The notes: generated by a model from the letters alone, not told the origin. A stretch of DNA of 64,000 nt from Cupriavidus cauae (GCF_008632125.1 NZ_VWRN01000030.1:1-64000), one strand, 5' to 3'. Numbered from the stretch's first letter, positions 17,502-26,813 are shown. Numbers and translations are program-made.

Positions 17502-17915
17502 TCAATTCAGCGGCCCGCCCGCTCCGCCGACGCTGAAGCGGCCTGCGCCGAGCAGCATCACCGCCACCGCGGCGCCGAGGAACATGCCCTGCAGCTCCAG
17601 CTCCCAGCCACCGCTCTTGTTCAGCATGCCGAGCTGATGCATATGGACCAGGCCGACCGCGAACAGCATGTTGATGACGATCACCAGTGCGGCCGCGCGC
17701 GTCCACAGGCCGATGATCAGCAGCACGGGCGCCAGCACTTCGCCGATGTAGACGCCATAGGCGATGAAGGAAGGCAGGCCCGCCTGGTCGACCATCTGCA
17801 CGATGCCTCCGGGGCCGTTGATGACCTTCGCGATGCCGTGCAACAGGATCAGTATCCCCAGCACGATACGCAGCACCGCCTTGCCCAGATCCTGAGAACC
17901 ATGAGTAGCAGCCAT
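17502..17915 (-). CDS. DoxX family membrane protein
   Basis: A 137-residue protein with four predicted membrane helices ('AVLRIVLGILILLHGIAKV', 'GVYIGEVLAPVLLIIGLW', 'ALVIVINMLFAVGLVH', 'GMFLGAAVAVMLLGAG'), matching DoxX. DoxX proteins are linked to thiosulfate oxidation or redox protection, but the family is poorly defined. The start at 17915 has AAGGAG eight bases upstream; a GTG nine bases earlier would sit on top of that site and is rejected. It precedes ftsK on the same strand with a 96-bp spacer. A function with FtsK is not implied. Confidence 0.88.
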   Translation of the reverse strand: MAATHGSQDLGKAVLRIVLGILILLHGIAKVINGPGGIVQMVDQAGLPSFIAYGVYIGEVLAPVLLIIGLWTRAAALVIVINMLFAVGLVHMHQLGMLNKSGGWELELQGMFLGAAVAVMLLGAGRFSVGGAGGPLN

Positions 17916-18210
17916 CGATGTCACTCCTTTGGTGATTGACGCAAACGGGTCCCCGGTTCGATCCGTGCGCAGAGGTTGTAGGCGCCTTGCGCTGCACGCG
18001 CAGGCGCCCCTGTACCTTAGCGCCGGTTCGCGTGAAGGTAAAGCCGCAAATGCGCGCGGAACCCTTGCTGGGCGCGGGTTGTGGCGCGGACGGCAACACC
18101 GCGGCGGACCGCGCTTCCCGCCGCGCGGTCAACGGCGACGGGTTGCGCCCCTCGCAGCGCGGCCAAGGGCGGCGGCCGCCCGCCTGGGAAGCCCGTGAAC
18201 GGCGAGCGGA

Positions 18211-19185
18211 TCAGCCCGGCGCGGTCGGCGGCAGCGGCTGGTGCATGCCCGGCGGCATGATCGGCTGCATGCCGGCCTGGCGCACGTTCTCCGGCAGGAT
18301 CTCGGTCAGGAAATCCAGGAAGCGCCGCACCGCCGGCGGCATGCCATGCCGCGACGGGAATACCGCGTGCAGCGTGCCGACCGGCATGCGCCATTGCGGC
18401 AGCAGCACCTCCAGGTCGCCGCGCTCGATCGCCTCGCGGCAATACATGCGCGGCAGCATCGCGACGCCGATGCCTTCGACCGCCGCCGACAGCAGCACGG
18501 CGAATTCGTCGCAGACGAGGCGGGGATCGTAGGGAATCTGCGTGGGCGGCTCGTCGCCGATGGACAGGTTCCACACATGGCGTCCGTCGTGCGGCTTCTG
18601 CCCGACGCCGGGGACGCCTGCCAGCGCCTTGGGCGTGCGCGGACGGCCGATCGCGTCCAGCAGACCGGGGCTGGCCACCAGCGTCAACGGGCTCGAGCCG
18701 AAGGTGCGGATCGCCAGCGACGAATCGTCGAGCACCTCGCGCACGCGCAGCGCCAGGTCGTAGCCCTCCCCGATCACGTCGACGCGCCGGTTGGTGGCGT
18801 CGATCTCGACCTGCACGCCCGGGTTCTCGCGCATGAAGCGTCCGATCGACGGCGCCAGCAGGTTCTGCGCGATGCCGACCGCGCAGGCCACGCGCAGATG
18901 GCCGCCGGGCTGGGCGCGGGCCTGCTCGACGACGTCGCGGGCGGCCTGCGCCTCGGACAGCATGGCCTTGCAGCGCTCGTAGAAGGCCTCGCCCAGCGGC
19001 GTGACGCGGACCTGCCGCGTGGTCCGGCGCAGCAGCTGCACGCCAAGCTCCTTTTCCAGCTGGGCGATGCGCCGGCTCAGGCGCGACTTGGGCACACCGG
19101 TGGCGCGGCTGGCGGCGGAGAAGCTGCCGTGCTGGACCACCTGGGCATAGAGATAGAGATCGTTGAGGTCTTGCATGGTCGCCAT
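18211..19185 (-). CDS. LysR-family regulator divergent from azoR
   Basis: A 324-residue LTTR of the subgroup starting 'MQDLNDLYLYAQVVQHGSFSAASRATGVPKSRLSRRI', followed by 'LLRRTTRQVRVTPLGEAFY'. This subgroup often controls neighbouring quinone- or flavin-linked enzymes. The effector domain includes 'GYDLALRVREVLDDSSLAIR' and 'CDEFAVLLSAAVEGIGVAML'. ATGs at 19185 and 19176 are both possible; neither has a good Shine-Dalgarno. It is divergent from the azoreductase gene across 141 bp that contain a clear LTTR palindrome at 19223-19238, so azoR is the likely target. The C-terminus ends in a Pro/Met-rich tail ('MQPIMPPGMHQPLPP'). Confidence 0.92.
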   Translation of the reverse strand: MATMQDLNDLYLYAQVVQHGSFSAASRATGVPKSRLSRRIAQLEKELGVQLLRRTTRQVRVTPLGEAFYERCKAMLSEAQAARDVVEQARAQPGGHLRVACAVGIAQNLLAPSIGRFMRENPGVQVEIDATNRRVDVIGEGYDLALRVREVLDDSSLAIRTFGSSPLTLVASPGLLDAIGRPRTPKALAGVPGVGQKPHDGRHVWNLSIGDEPPTQIPYDPRLVCDEFAVLLSAAVEGIGVAMLPRMYCREAIERGDLEVLLPQWRMPVGTLHAVFPSRHGMPPAVRRFLDFLTEILPENVRQAGMQPIMPPGMHQPLPPTAPG

Positions 19186-19222
19186 CGTAAGGGCTGGGCG
19201 GCCGCTCGGGCCGGCGCAATGC

Positions 19223-19238
19223 GTTCTACGAGTAGAAC
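19223..19238. promoter_or_regulatory. Candidate LysR box, GTTCTAC-GA-GTAGAAC
   Basis: A perfect 7-bp dyad with a 2-bp centre that satisfies T-N11-A twice (T19224/A19236 and T19225/A19237). It lies 38 bp from the LysR start and 89 bp from the azoR start, where an LTTR would activate the divergent gene and repress its own. Confidence 0.65.
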
Positions 19239-19326
19239 AATAATTTCCATTATGGATCACTACCGACATCAATCGCCAGCCTTTATCTTTCCTCACATCC
19301 AAACCAATTCCGATGTGGAGAGCGTG

Positions 19327-19950
19327 ATGAAGATTCTGCAAATCGATTCGAGCGTGCTGGGCGACAACTCGGTGTCCCGCAACCTGACGGCGCAAGTGGT
19401 GGCGGATCTGCGCGCCCGCCATCCGGAAGCGACCCTGACCGTGCGCGACCTGGACAAGGAGGCCGCGCCCCACCTGTCCGGCCATCTGCTGCCGGTGCTG
19501 GGCGGCCCCAAGGAAGGGCTGGACCCGGTGCAGCAGGCCGAGCTGGAGCGCACCGAGGCCTGGCTGAAGGAATTCCTGGAGGCCGACGTGCTGGTGCTGG
19601 GCGTGCCGCAGTACAACTTCGGCATTCCGAGCCAGCTCAAGGGCTGGATCGACCGGATTGCGCAAGCGGGCCGCACCTTCCGCTATACCGAGAACGGTCC
19701 GGTGGGCCTGGCCGGCGGCAAGAAGACGATCGTGGTGTCCTCGCGCGGCGGCATGCGCCAGGATCCGAACGGGCTGGACTTGCATGAGGTCACGATCGAC
19801 ACGGTGCTGCGCTTCCTCGGCATCACGGACATCACCTATGTCCGCGCCCATGGCCTGGCGATGGGTCCGGAATACCGGGCTGCCGGCCTCGATGCCGCCA
19901 AGCGCGAACTGGCCGCGCTGAACGACGAGGACGGCCGCCTGGCCGCCTGA
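19327..19950 (+). CDS. azoR: FMN-dependent NADH:quinone oxidoreductase / azoreductase
   Basis: A 207-residue flavodoxin-fold enzyme reducing quinones and azo compounds with NADH through FMN. Visible are the phosphate-binding start 'MKILQIDSSVLGDNSVSRNLT', the FMN loop 'PQYNFGIPSQLKGWIDRIAQ', and 'VSSRGGMRQDPNGLDLHE'. The length is that of AzoR. It is in the cytoplasm and probably serves in electrophile and quinone detoxification. It is divergent from a LysR regulator, with the palindrome at 19223-19238 in the shared control region. Confidence 0.93.
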   Translation: MKILQIDSSVLGDNSVSRNLTAQVVADLRARHPEATLTVRDLDKEAAPHLSGHLLPVLGGPKEGLDPVQQAELERTEAWLKEFLEADVLVLGVPQYNFGIPSQLKGWIDRIAQAGRTFRYTENGPVGLAGGKKTIVVSSRGGMRQDPNGLDLHEVTIDTVLRFLGITDITYVRAHGLAMGPEYRAAGLDAAKRELAALNDEDGRLAA

Positions 19951-20195
19951 TCGCGGCGCTTCGGCGCGGTGCTCGGCGCAGTGCTTGCACATGCCGCTGG
20001 CGGCCCGCGCCGTCAGCGGTTGACCGACTCCCCGCAGGGAGGGATCGCGTCTATGATGGAGCGGTTCGTACCTGCGGTTTCGGCGTACGCCCACTCGGGG
20101 GAGCAGGCGCTGCCGCGCGATGCGCGGGCTGGCCGGAACCGGCCACGGCGACGGTGCCAGGCAGGCATCGCCTCGCCATCGACACCGGAGCCCGC

Positions 20196-21497
20196 ATGCC
20201 CTCTTCCCTGTTGCCCGCCAGCGTCGTCCACCCTCCCCAGGAACCGGCGCTGCTGTCCCGGTACCGCCATATCCGCGCCGCCACCGAAGCGATGGTGGCC
20301 GATATCAGCGACGCCGACGCGACGGTGCAATCGATGGACGATGCCAGCCCGGCCAAATGGCATCTGGCCCATACCACCTGGTTCTTCGAGGAATTCGTGC
20401 TGACCGCGCGCATCCCCGGCTACGAGCCGGTCGATGCGCGCTACCGCTATCTGTTCAATTCGTATTACGAGGCGGTCGGCGCGCGCCATCCACGCCCGCG
20501 CCGCGGCCTGCTGAGCCGGCCGACGCTGGACGAGGTGCTGGCCTACCGGGAAGCTGTCGACGAGGCGATGTTCGATCTGCTGATGCGCGCGCAGACCGAC
20601 GAGGAAGCCGCGCTGATCGAGCTGGGACTCAATCACGAGCAGCAGCATCAGGAGCTGCTGCTGACCGACATCCTGCATCTGTTCGCGCAGAATCCGCTCA
20701 AGCCCGCCTTCGCGCCCGAGCTGGTGGCGCCGGTGATCGCCGACCCGCGGCCGGTGCCGGAATGGTTGACGTTTTCCGGCGGCGTGGTGGCGATCGGCCA
20801 TGAGACGGGCCCGGACCGCGCGGGCTTCGCCTTCGATTGCGAGGGTCCGCGGCACCAGGTGCTGCTGCGCCCCTATCAGCTGTGCTCGCATCCGGTGACC
20901 AACCGGCAATGGTTCGAATTCATCGAGGATGGCGGCTATCGCAGCGCCGGCCTGTGGCTGTCGGACGGCTGGCGCTGGGTCGGCGAGCAAGGCATCGAGG
21001 CACCGCTGTACTGGGAGGAGCGCGACGGCACCTGGTGGCAGATGACGCTGCGCGGCATGCATCCGGTCGACCCGGAGAGCCCGGTCACCCATATCAGCTA
21101 CTACGAGGCGGACGCCTTCGCGCGCTGGGCGGAGCGCCGCCTGCCGACCGAGGCCGAATGGGAACACGCGGCCCGCAACCTGCCGGCCACCGGCAATTTC
21201 CTCGAGGGCCGCGCACTGCGGCCGCTGCCCGACCGGCAGAACACCGCGGGCGTGCTGCGCCAGATGTACGGCGATGTCTGGGAATGGACCGCCAGCGCCT
21301 TCCTGCCCTATCCGGGCTTCCGCCCCAGCCCCGGCGCGGTCGGCGAGTACAACGGCAAGTTCATGAGCAACCAGATGGTGCTGCGCGGCGGATCGTGCGT
21401 GACACCCGAATCCCATATCCGCGCCACCTACCGCAATTTCTTCTATCCCCACCAGCGCTGGCAGTTCACCGGCGTGCGGCTGGCGGACGATGCCTGA
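20196..21497 (+). CDS. egtB: Ergothioneine biosynthesis protein EgtB (sulfoxide synthase)
   Basis: A 433-residue non-haem iron enzyme that joins trimethylhistidine (hercynine) with a cysteine-type thiol and oxygen. The N-terminal DinB-like domain holds the iron histidines: 'WHLAHTTWF' (His56/59) and 'NHEQQHQELLLTDI' (His147, His151). The C-terminal formylglycine-generating-enzyme-like domain has 'WEHAARNLP', 'GDVWEWTASAFLPYPGF' and 'VLRGGSCVTPESHIR'. The start at 20196 has ACCGGAG five bases upstream. No EgtD histidine methyltransferase is adjacent, though the two are often neighbours; it may lie elsewhere. A related sulfoxide synthase with another thiol partner cannot be excluded. Confidence 0.88.
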   Translation: MPSSLLPASVVHPPQEPALLSRYRHIRAATEAMVADISDADATVQSMDDASPAKWHLAHTTWFFEEFVLTARIPGYEPVDARYRYLFNSYYEAVGARHPRPRRGLLSRPTLDEVLAYREAVDEAMFDLLMRAQTDEEAALIELGLNHEQQHQELLLTDILHLFAQNPLKPAFAPELVAPVIADPRPVPEWLTFSGGVVAIGHETGPDRAGFAFDCEGPRHQVLLRPYQLCSHPVTNRQWFEFIEDGGYRSAGLWLSDGWRWVGEQGIEAPLYWEERDGTWWQMTLRGMHPVDPESPVTHISYYEADAFARWAERRLPTEAEWEHAARNLPATGNFLEGRALRPLPDRQNTAGVLRQMYGDVWEWTASAFLPYPGFRPSPGAVGEYNGKFMSNQMVLRGGSCVTPESHIRATYRNFFYPHQRWQFTGVRLADDA

Positions 21498-21536
21498 GCG
21501 GGCCGAGGGGAACGTGCGGCGCCGGCCCTGACGATC

Positions 21537-22253
21537 CTACCAACCGGCCTTGCCCTTCCCCTTGCCGCCGTCCATCGGCGTGTCCGGGAACTGCTTCTGC
21601 CAGCGCGAGCGCAGCCCCTGGGCGATTTCGGGCTGGTTGTAGCGCTCGGCGAAATCGATCGCCGTCATGCCCTGCTGGTTGCGGATCCGGATGTCGGCGC
21701 CCTCGTCCAGCAGCAGCTTGACCGTCTCGATATGGCCGCCGCGCGTGGCCATCATCAGCGGCGTGGTGCCGTTCGGGCTCTCCGCGTCGACATAGGCGGA
21801 CTCTTCCAGCAGGTAGCGGACGATCTCCAGATGGCCGTTGGTGGCCGCGTAGTGCAGCGGCGTCCAGCCGGTCTTGTTGATCTCGACCTGGCGCTGCCCG
21901 ACCATCCGCTTGACCATGTCGAGCTGGCCCTGCAGGCATGCCATCATCAGCGCGGTCTCGCCGGCGGCGTTGGTCTTGTCGAAGTCCAGGTTCTTGGCCT
22001 CGATCAGCGCCTCGGCCGCCTTCAGCGACTTTTCGCGCAGCGCCGCCACCAGCAGCGGATCGCCGCGGCGGTCGGTCAGGTTCGGATCGACGCCGCGCGA
22101 AAGCAGCTTGCGGACTTCATAGCCATTGTCGAGCTCGACCGCCAGCCGCAGGTCGTCGGCCGGCGCCGCCAGCACCGGCAGCGCGCCGCCGGTCAGCGCC
22201 GCGGCCAGCACGGTGGCCAGCAAGGGGCGGCGCAACGACTTGATATCAAGCAT
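21537..22253 (-). CDS. Secreted ankyrin-repeat protein
   Basis: A 238-residue protein with a signal peptide ('RRPLLATVLAAALTGGALPVLAA') and about five ankyrin repeats, for example 'NAAGETALMMACLQGQLDMV', 'TGWTPLHYAATNGHLEIVRY', 'NGTTPLMMATRGGHIETV' and 'QQGMTAIDFAERYNQPEI'. It ends in a Lys/Gly tail. It is probably periplasmic and binds an unknown protein partner. The ATG at 22253 overlaps the tatD stop by 8 bp, so it is translationally coupled to tatD. It faces egtB tail to tail with 39 bp between. Confidence 0.9.
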   Translation of the reverse strand: MLDIKSLRRPLLATVLAAALTGGALPVLAAPADDLRLAVELDNGYEVRKLLSRGVDPNLTDRRGDPLLVAALREKSLKAAEALIEAKNLDFDKTNAAGETALMMACLQGQLDMVKRMVGQRQVEINKTGWTPLHYAATNGHLEIVRYLLEESAYVDAESPNGTTPLMMATRGGHIETVKLLLDEGADIRIRNQQGMTAIDFAERYNQPEIAQGLRSRWQKQFPDTPMDGGKGKGKAGW

Positions 22254-23043
22254 TAGCAGTCCTCTCCGTGTGCTTGAACAGATTGAAGAAGTTGTCCGTG
22301 GTTTGCCGCGCGACCTGCTCCACGGGCAGCCCCCGCAGTGTGGCGATGAACTCGCCGACATGCCGCACCCAGGCCGGCTCGTTGGTCTTGCCGCGGTACG
22401 GCACCGGCGCCAGGTACGGCGAATCGGTCTCGATCAGCATCCGGTCCAATGGCACCTTGCGCGCGGTCTCCTGCAGGTCGACCGCGTTCTTGAAGGTGAC
22501 GATGCCCGAGAACGAGATATGGAAGCCCATGTCCAGCGCCTGCTTGGCGACGTCCCAGGTCTCGGTGAAGCAGTGCAGCACGCCGCCGACCGCGCCGGCA
22601 TCCTCTTCGCGCATCAGCCGCAGCGTGTCCTCGGCCGACGAGCGGGTATGGATGATCAACGGTTTGCCGGTCTGGCGCGCGGCGCGGATATGGGTGCGGA
22701 AACGCTCCCGCTGCCACTCCATTTCGTCGATGCTGCGGCCGTTGAGCCGGTAATAGTCCAGCCCCGTCTCGCCGGTGCCGACCACCCTCGGATGGTTCGA
22801 CAGCGTGACCAGCCGCTCGACCGTCGGCTCCTCGGCGCCCTCCTCGTAGTCCGGATGCACGCCCACCGAGGCGTACAGGTTCGCATGCTGCTCGGCCAGC
22901 GCCAGTACGCGCGGGAAGTCCTCCAGCGTCACCGAGATGCACAGCGCATGGGTGACCTGGTTCTCCTGCATATGCGCCAGCAGTTCGGGCAGCCGCGCGG
23001 ACAGGTCGGGGAAATCGAGGTGGCAGTGGGAGTCGACGAACAT
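22246..23043 (-). CDS. tatD: TatD-family metal-dependent DNase
   Basis: A 265-residue TIM-barrel hydrolase. Metal ligands are visible in order: 'DSHCHLD' (His6, His8), 'GETGLDYY' (Glu92), 'IIHTRSS' (His132), 'LHCFTET' (His157) and 'ETDSPYLAP' (Asp207). TatD/YcfH proteins are 3'-5' exonucleases in DNA repair and quality control. The gene belongs to the conserved mltG-tmk-holB-tatD neighbourhood and overlaps the following ankyrin gene. Confidence 0.95.
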   Translation of the reverse strand: MFVDSHCHLDFPDLSARLPELLAHMQENQVTHALCISVTLEDFPRVLALAEQHANLYASVGVHPDYEEGAEEPTVERLVTLSNHPRVVGTGETGLDYYRLNGRSIDEMEWQRERFRTHIRAARQTGKPLIIHTRSSAEDTLRLMREEDAGAVGGVLHCFTETWDVAKQALDMGFHISFSGIVTFKNAVDLQETARKVPLDRMLIETDSPYLAPVPYRGKTNEPAWVRHVGEFIATLRGLPVEQVARQTTDNFFNLFKHTERTANA

Positions 23044-23106
23044 GGCAGTTGGGGAAATCGGGCGGAGCGGGCGGGTTTGGGGGCGACTTTCGGCGTATCG
23101 GAAAGA

Positions 23107-23625
23107 TCAGGCGCCCTGATCGACGCGCCGCCCCATGATGATCAGGTCGCGCTCGATGCCATCGAGCACCGCGACGCGCGGCAGTTCGCCCCAGCGGGCA
23201 AAGCCCAGCCGCTCGAACAGCGCCAGGCTGGGCGCGTTGTGGCCGAAGATGAAGCCGAGCAAGGTGTTGACGCCGATGGCGGGCGCGTGGGCCATCGCCC
23301 GTTCCAGCAGCAGCCGGCCCAGGCCCTTGCCGCGGTAGCGATCGTCGAGATAGATCGACACCTCGCTGGTGGCGCCGTAAGCCGGCCGGCCATAGAAATC
23401 CGAATAGCTGAGCCAGCCGGCCAGTTGGCCACCGGCATCCTCGACCACCCACAACGGCCGGCGCTCGGGGCCGTGGGCATCGAACCAGGGCTGGCGCGAG
23501 GCGACGCTGACCGGCTCGGTGTCGGCGGTGACCATGCGCGAGGCAACCGTGCCGTTGTAGATCGCGACGATGCCGGGCAGGTCCTGGCGCTGTGCGTCAC
23601 GCACGGTGAAACCGCTTGCTTCCAT
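23107..23625 (-). CDS. GNAT acetyltransferase, phosphinothricin N-acetyltransferase-like
   Basis: A 172-residue GNAT protein of the Pat subgroup: N-terminal 'VRDAQRQDLPGIVAIYNGTVASRMVTAD', then 'WLSYSDFYGRPAYGATSEVSIYLDDRYRGKGLGRLLL' with the acetyl-CoA pyrophosphate loop R-G-K-G-L-G, and 'GHNAPSLALFERLGF'. Members acetylate phosphinothricin, methionine sulfoximine or amino acids. The start has 'AAGAAGAG' just upstream. It sits between holB and tatD, a place usually taken by a small PilZ-domain gene in related genomes (from memory), which is not present here. Confidence 0.9.
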   Translation of the reverse strand: MEASGFTVRDAQRQDLPGIVAIYNGTVASRMVTADTEPVSVASRQPWFDAHGPERRPLWVVEDAGGQLAGWLSYSDFYGRPAYGATSEVSIYLDDRYRGKGLGRLLLERAMAHAPAIGVNTLLGFIFGHNAPSLALFERLGFARWGELPRVAVLDGIERDLIIMGRRVDQGA

Positions 23626-23716
23626 GTTTCTCTTCTTTTAAATCAAGTTGTTATCGTAGGTACTTCAAGTCTTGCATAAGGTTGCCGTGGGGCCGGGCGC
23701 CGGGCGCCGGCCACGC

Positions 23717-24748
23717 TCAGGCCGGCTGCCGCTGGAACAGGTGGCGGTAGTCCATCAGCACCGCCTCCATCACCAGCCGCGCCGCCAGCGGATGCTGCTC
23801 GTGGCGCCGGTGCTGGACCAGCCGTGCCGCAAACGCCTGCAGCCGATGCGCGTCGGTGGCACCGGCGCAGCGCCGCAGCGCCGCCATCTCGCCGGGGAAG
23901 TAGCGCGCCCCGGCCTCGCCGCCCAGGCACAACGCCAGCAGATCGTAGGTCCAGCGTTGCAGGATACCGAGTACCGAGGGCACCGGCAGCTTCTGCAACT
24001 GCTCGGCGGCGGCCAGCGCGTCGAGCGACGGGCCGGTGGCGAGCTGGCCGACCAGCCAGCGCTGCAGCGGCAGCTCCTCCGCCTCGGCCGCATGCAGCGC
24101 GGTCAGCGGCGCGCCGCCGGCCTGGGCCAGCTGCGCCGGCGCATCGGCGACGCCCTGGGCTTTCAGCCATTCCAGCGCGGCCTGCTGACTCGGCCGGCGC
24201 AGCGCGACCTGACGGCAGCGCGACAGGATGGTCGGCAGGATCCGGTCGATGCGGTCGGTGACCAGCAGGAACACCGTCGCGGGCGGCGGCTCTTCCAGCG
24301 TCTTCAGCAGCGCGTTGGCGCCCTCGTGCTGCAGCGCATCGAGCGGATACACCACCACGGGACGCAGGCCCGAGCGGTGCGTGCCGATGCCGACCGCCTC
24401 GATCAGCGCCCGCACCTGCTCCATCCGGATGATCTTGCTCGGCGCCTTCTTCTTGCCGCCGCCGTCGTCCGCCTTGGCGTCGGTATCCGCATCGCCGCCT
24501 TCCATCGCCTCCGGCCGCACCACGGTGAAGTCCGGGTGATTGCCCTGGCCGAACCAGTGGCAGGCGGCACAGGTGCCGCAGGGCTGGCCGTCGGCGAGCG
24601 GCGTGTCGCACAGCAGCGCCTGGGCGAAGTGCAGCGCGAGGTCGCGCTTGCCGATGCCCTGCTGGCCGTGCAGCAGCAGCGCGTGCGGCAGCCGGTCGCG
24701 CAGCGCCATCAGTTGCCGCCAGTCTTCGGTTTGCCAGGGATAGAGCAT
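23717..24748 (-). CDS. holB: DNA polymerase III subunit delta'
   Basis: A 343-residue clamp-loader subunit. The N-terminus 'MLYPWQTEDWRQLMALRDRLPHALLLHGQQGIGKRDLALHF' has the typical HolB start and a P-loop-like segment. Zinc-binding cysteines follow in 'GQPCGTCAACHWF'. 'PLDALQHEGANALLKTLEEPP' and 'LPTILSRCRQV' (the SRC motif) are diagnostic of delta'. A charged insert rich in Asp, Gly and Lys lies near residue 90-110. The start at 24748 is chosen from the family N-terminus; no strong Shine-Dalgarno is seen. It acts with DnaX and HolA to load the beta clamp. Confidence 0.94.
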   Translation of the reverse strand: MLYPWQTEDWRQLMALRDRLPHALLLHGQQGIGKRDLALHFAQALLCDTPLADGQPCGTCAACHWFGQGNHPDFTVVRPEAMEGGDADTDAKADDGGGKKKAPSKIIRMEQVRALIEAVGIGTHRSGLRPVVVYPLDALQHEGANALLKTLEEPPPATVFLLVTDRIDRILPTILSRCRQVALRRPSQQAALEWLKAQGVADAPAQLAQAGGAPLTALHAAEAEELPLQRWLVGQLATGPSLDALAAAEQLQKLPVPSVLGILQRWTYDLLALCLGGEAGARYFPGEMAALRRCAGATDAHRLQAFAARLVQHRRHEQHPLAARLVMEAVLMDYRHLFQRQPA

Positions 24749-24876
24749 GGAAATCAACGGGTTATCGACAGCAATTGATGTTGTTTGAGAGGATGCGACG
24801 TTGTTGCGGCGTTGTTGCGGATTCTGCAACGGCGGCGCGACCCCCCATATCATCGAGACTTGATACTGTCTTCAAT

Positions 24877-25491
24877 TCAAAGACTTGCAAGAATCTGCTC
24901 AAGCGTTTTCTGAATTTCGGCAATCGGCCGCGTGCTGTCGATCAGCCGGAAGCGCGCCGGCGCCTCCTCGGCCCGCCGCAGGTATTCGGCCCGTGTCCGC
25001 GAGAAAAAGGCGGCCGACTCGGCCTCGAACTTGTCCGGTTCGCGCGCCCCGGCCAGACGGGCGCTGGCCACCTCCAGTGGCACGTCGAACAGCAGCGTCA
25101 GATCCGGCTGCAGATCGCCCTGCACCCAGCGCTCCAGCGTTTCCAGCCGCTCGCGGGCCAAGCCGCGGCCGCCGCCCTGGTAAGCGAAGGTCGCATCGGT
25201 AAAACGATCGGAGATGACCCAATCGCCACGTGCCAACGCCGGTTCGATGACCTCGGCCAGATGCTCCCGGCGGGCGGCGAACATCAGCAGCGCCTCGGTT
25301 TCCAGATGCATCGGCCGGTGCAGCAGCAGCTGGCGCAGGTCCTCGCCGAGCGCGGTGCCGCCCGGCTCGCGCGTGGTCACCACGCGCCTGCCCTGCCCCA
25401 GCCGTTGCTGCAGCTGCCCGGCGAACCAGGCCAGGTGGGTGCTCTTGCCCGCCCCGTCGATGCCTTCGAAGGTAATGAATGTTCCGCGCAT
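24877..25491 (-). CDS. tmk: Thymidylate kinase
   Basis: A 204-residue kinase converting dTMP to dTDP. '[20 protein letters not shown]' carries the P-loop near residues 8-18, '[21 protein letters not shown]' is the DRX-like/dTMP loop, and '[21 protein letters not shown]' is the signature region. The length is standard. It follows mltG by 17 bp and precedes holB, one transcription unit. The ~128 bp between tmk and the holB start hold short 'gttgttgcgg' repeats. Confidence 0.95.
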   Translation of the reverse strand: MRGTFITFEGIDGAGKSTHLAWFAGQLQQRLGQGRRVVTTREPGGTALGEDLRQLLLHRPMHLETEALLMFAARREHLAEVIEPALARGDWVISDRFTDATFAYQGGGRGLARERLETLERWVQGDLQPDLTLLFDVPLEVASARLAGAREPDKFEAESAAFFSRTRAEYLRRAEEAPARFRLIDSTRPIAEIQKTLEQILASL

Positions 25492-25508
25492 GGCGATGCT
25501 GTTCGTGA

Positions 25509-26504
25509 TTATTTGCCGCGCTGGTATTGATCGACCGCGCGATTGTGTTCGGGAAGCGAGTTGGAGAAGTGGCTGGTGCCATCGCCGCGGGCGACGAAAT
25601 ACAGCGCGTCGGTCGGCGCCGGCGTGGTCGCCGCCGCCAGCGACGCCACGCCCGGCAAGGCGATCGGCGTGGGCGGCAGGCCGGTGCGGGTGTACGTATT
25701 GTACGGAGTGTCGGCCTGCAGATCGCGCTTGCGCAGGTTGCCGTCGAACATCTCGCCGATGCCGTAGATCACGGTCGGATCGGTCTGCAGCATCATGTTC
25801 TTGCGCAGCCGGTTGATGAAGACCGCGGCGATCATCGGCCGCTCGGCCGCCTGCCCGGTCTCCTTCTCGACGATCGACGCCATGATCAGCGCCTCGTAGG
25901 GCGTCTTGTACGGCAGGTCCGGCGAGCGCGCGTTCCAGGCCTCGTTCAGCCGCCGCTGCATCGCCCGATAGGCGTGCTTGTACAGCTCGACGTCGCTGCT
26001 GCCGCGCGCGAACAGGTAGGTATCCGGAAAGAACAGCCCCTCGGCCGAGGGCTCGGTGGCGCCGATCGCCTTCAGCAGCTCGGCCTCGCTCATGCCTTTG
26101 GTGTCGTGGCGCAGCGCGGGATGGGCGTCCACGGCGGCGCGCATCCGGCGGAATTCCCAGCCCTCGATCACCGTCAGCACATGGTGGTTGACCTCGCCGC
26201 GGGCGATGCGGCCGATTACCTGCAGCGGCGTGACGCCACTCTCGAACTGGTAGCCGCCGGCCTTCAGGCTGGCGTGGTTGCCGGTCAGCCGGGCCAGCAG
26301 CACGAACAGCCGGGCATCGATCGGCACGCCGCCCCTGGCCACCTGGCGGGCGACGCTCGGCACGCTGGAATTGGGTTTGATGATGACCTCGAGCGGCGAG
26401 CTGCGCAGCGTCAGCGGCTGGTTGGCCCACCAGGCGAATGCGCCGGCGGCGGCCAGCGCGAATGCCACGGCGGCCAGAACCAGCCGGGAAAGAAAACGTT
26501 TCAT
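25509..26504 (-). CDS. mltG: Endolytic murein transglycosylase
   Basis: A 331-residue YceG-family protein that cuts nascent glycan strands and sets their length. A single N-terminal membrane anchor ('[20 protein letters not shown]') is followed by a LysM-like region and the catalytic domain, with the glutamate in '[17 protein letters not shown]' and '[14 protein letters not shown]', '[17 protein letters not shown]'. The start at 26504 gives the family N-terminus MKRFLSRL. It is the first gene of the mltG-tmk-holB-GNAT-tatD-ankyrin run and is divergent from ygfZ. Confidence 0.95.
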   Translation of the reverse strand: MKRFLSRLVLAAVAFALAAAGAFAWWANQPLTLRSSPLEVIIKPNSSVPSVARQVARGGVPIDARLFVLLARLTGNHASLKAGGYQFESGVTPLQVIGRIARGEVNHHVLTVIEGWEFRRMRAAVDAHPALRHDTKGMSEAELLKAIGATEPSAEGLFFPDTYLFARGSSDVELYKHAYRAMQRRLNEAWNARSPDLPYKTPYEALIMASIVEKETGQAAERPMIAAVFINRLRKNMMLQTDPTVIYGIGEMFDGNLRKRDLQADTPYNTYTRTGLPPTPIALPGVASLAAATTPAPTDALYFVARGDGTSHFSNSLPEHNRAVDQYQRGK

Positions 26505-26694
26505 CGACAAGCTTGGGTAAGTGCGGGTCTGAATGAGGGCCAAACTGCGGGGATAAACGCGAAGATAAGCGCGGATCTCTCGTGAATCGGGGCCGCCGGC
26601 CTGCCGGGCAGCGCGAAAACGGGCAAACGGCAGGAGTGGCAGGCTCAACAGGTGACCGAGAAGACGGCCGCCGGCCGCAATCACGGCAGACCCA

Positions 26695-26700
26695 TATAAT
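26695..26700 (+). promoter_or_regulatory. Consensus -10 hexamer TATAAT upstream of ygfZ
   Basis: A perfect TATAAT lies 114 bp before the ygfZ start in the 309-bp divergent region between mltG and ygfZ. No good -35 is seen at 16-18 bp, so this is a weak promoter call. The rest of the region shows no gene. Confidence 0.35.
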
Positions 26701-26813
26701 ACCGGGAGCCTTGTCCGGGGCCGCCGCTCACCGCGTCACAAGTTGTGACAGGCCCCGCACAAGCCATCCGCCAACCGTGCCGGCCTGAGCCGGCTTCGAA
26801 TCGAATTCCATCC

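Noticed and set aside
17940..17985. tRNA-like T-arm sequence 'ggttcgatcc' near the DoxX start
   Set aside because: The flanking bases cannot form the T-stem, and the DNA upstream is DoxX coding sequence, so no cloverleaf is possible.
19981..20060. Promoter TTGACC ... TATGAT upstream of egtB
   Set aside because: The spacing between the hexamers is 26 bp, too long for a sigma-70 promoter.
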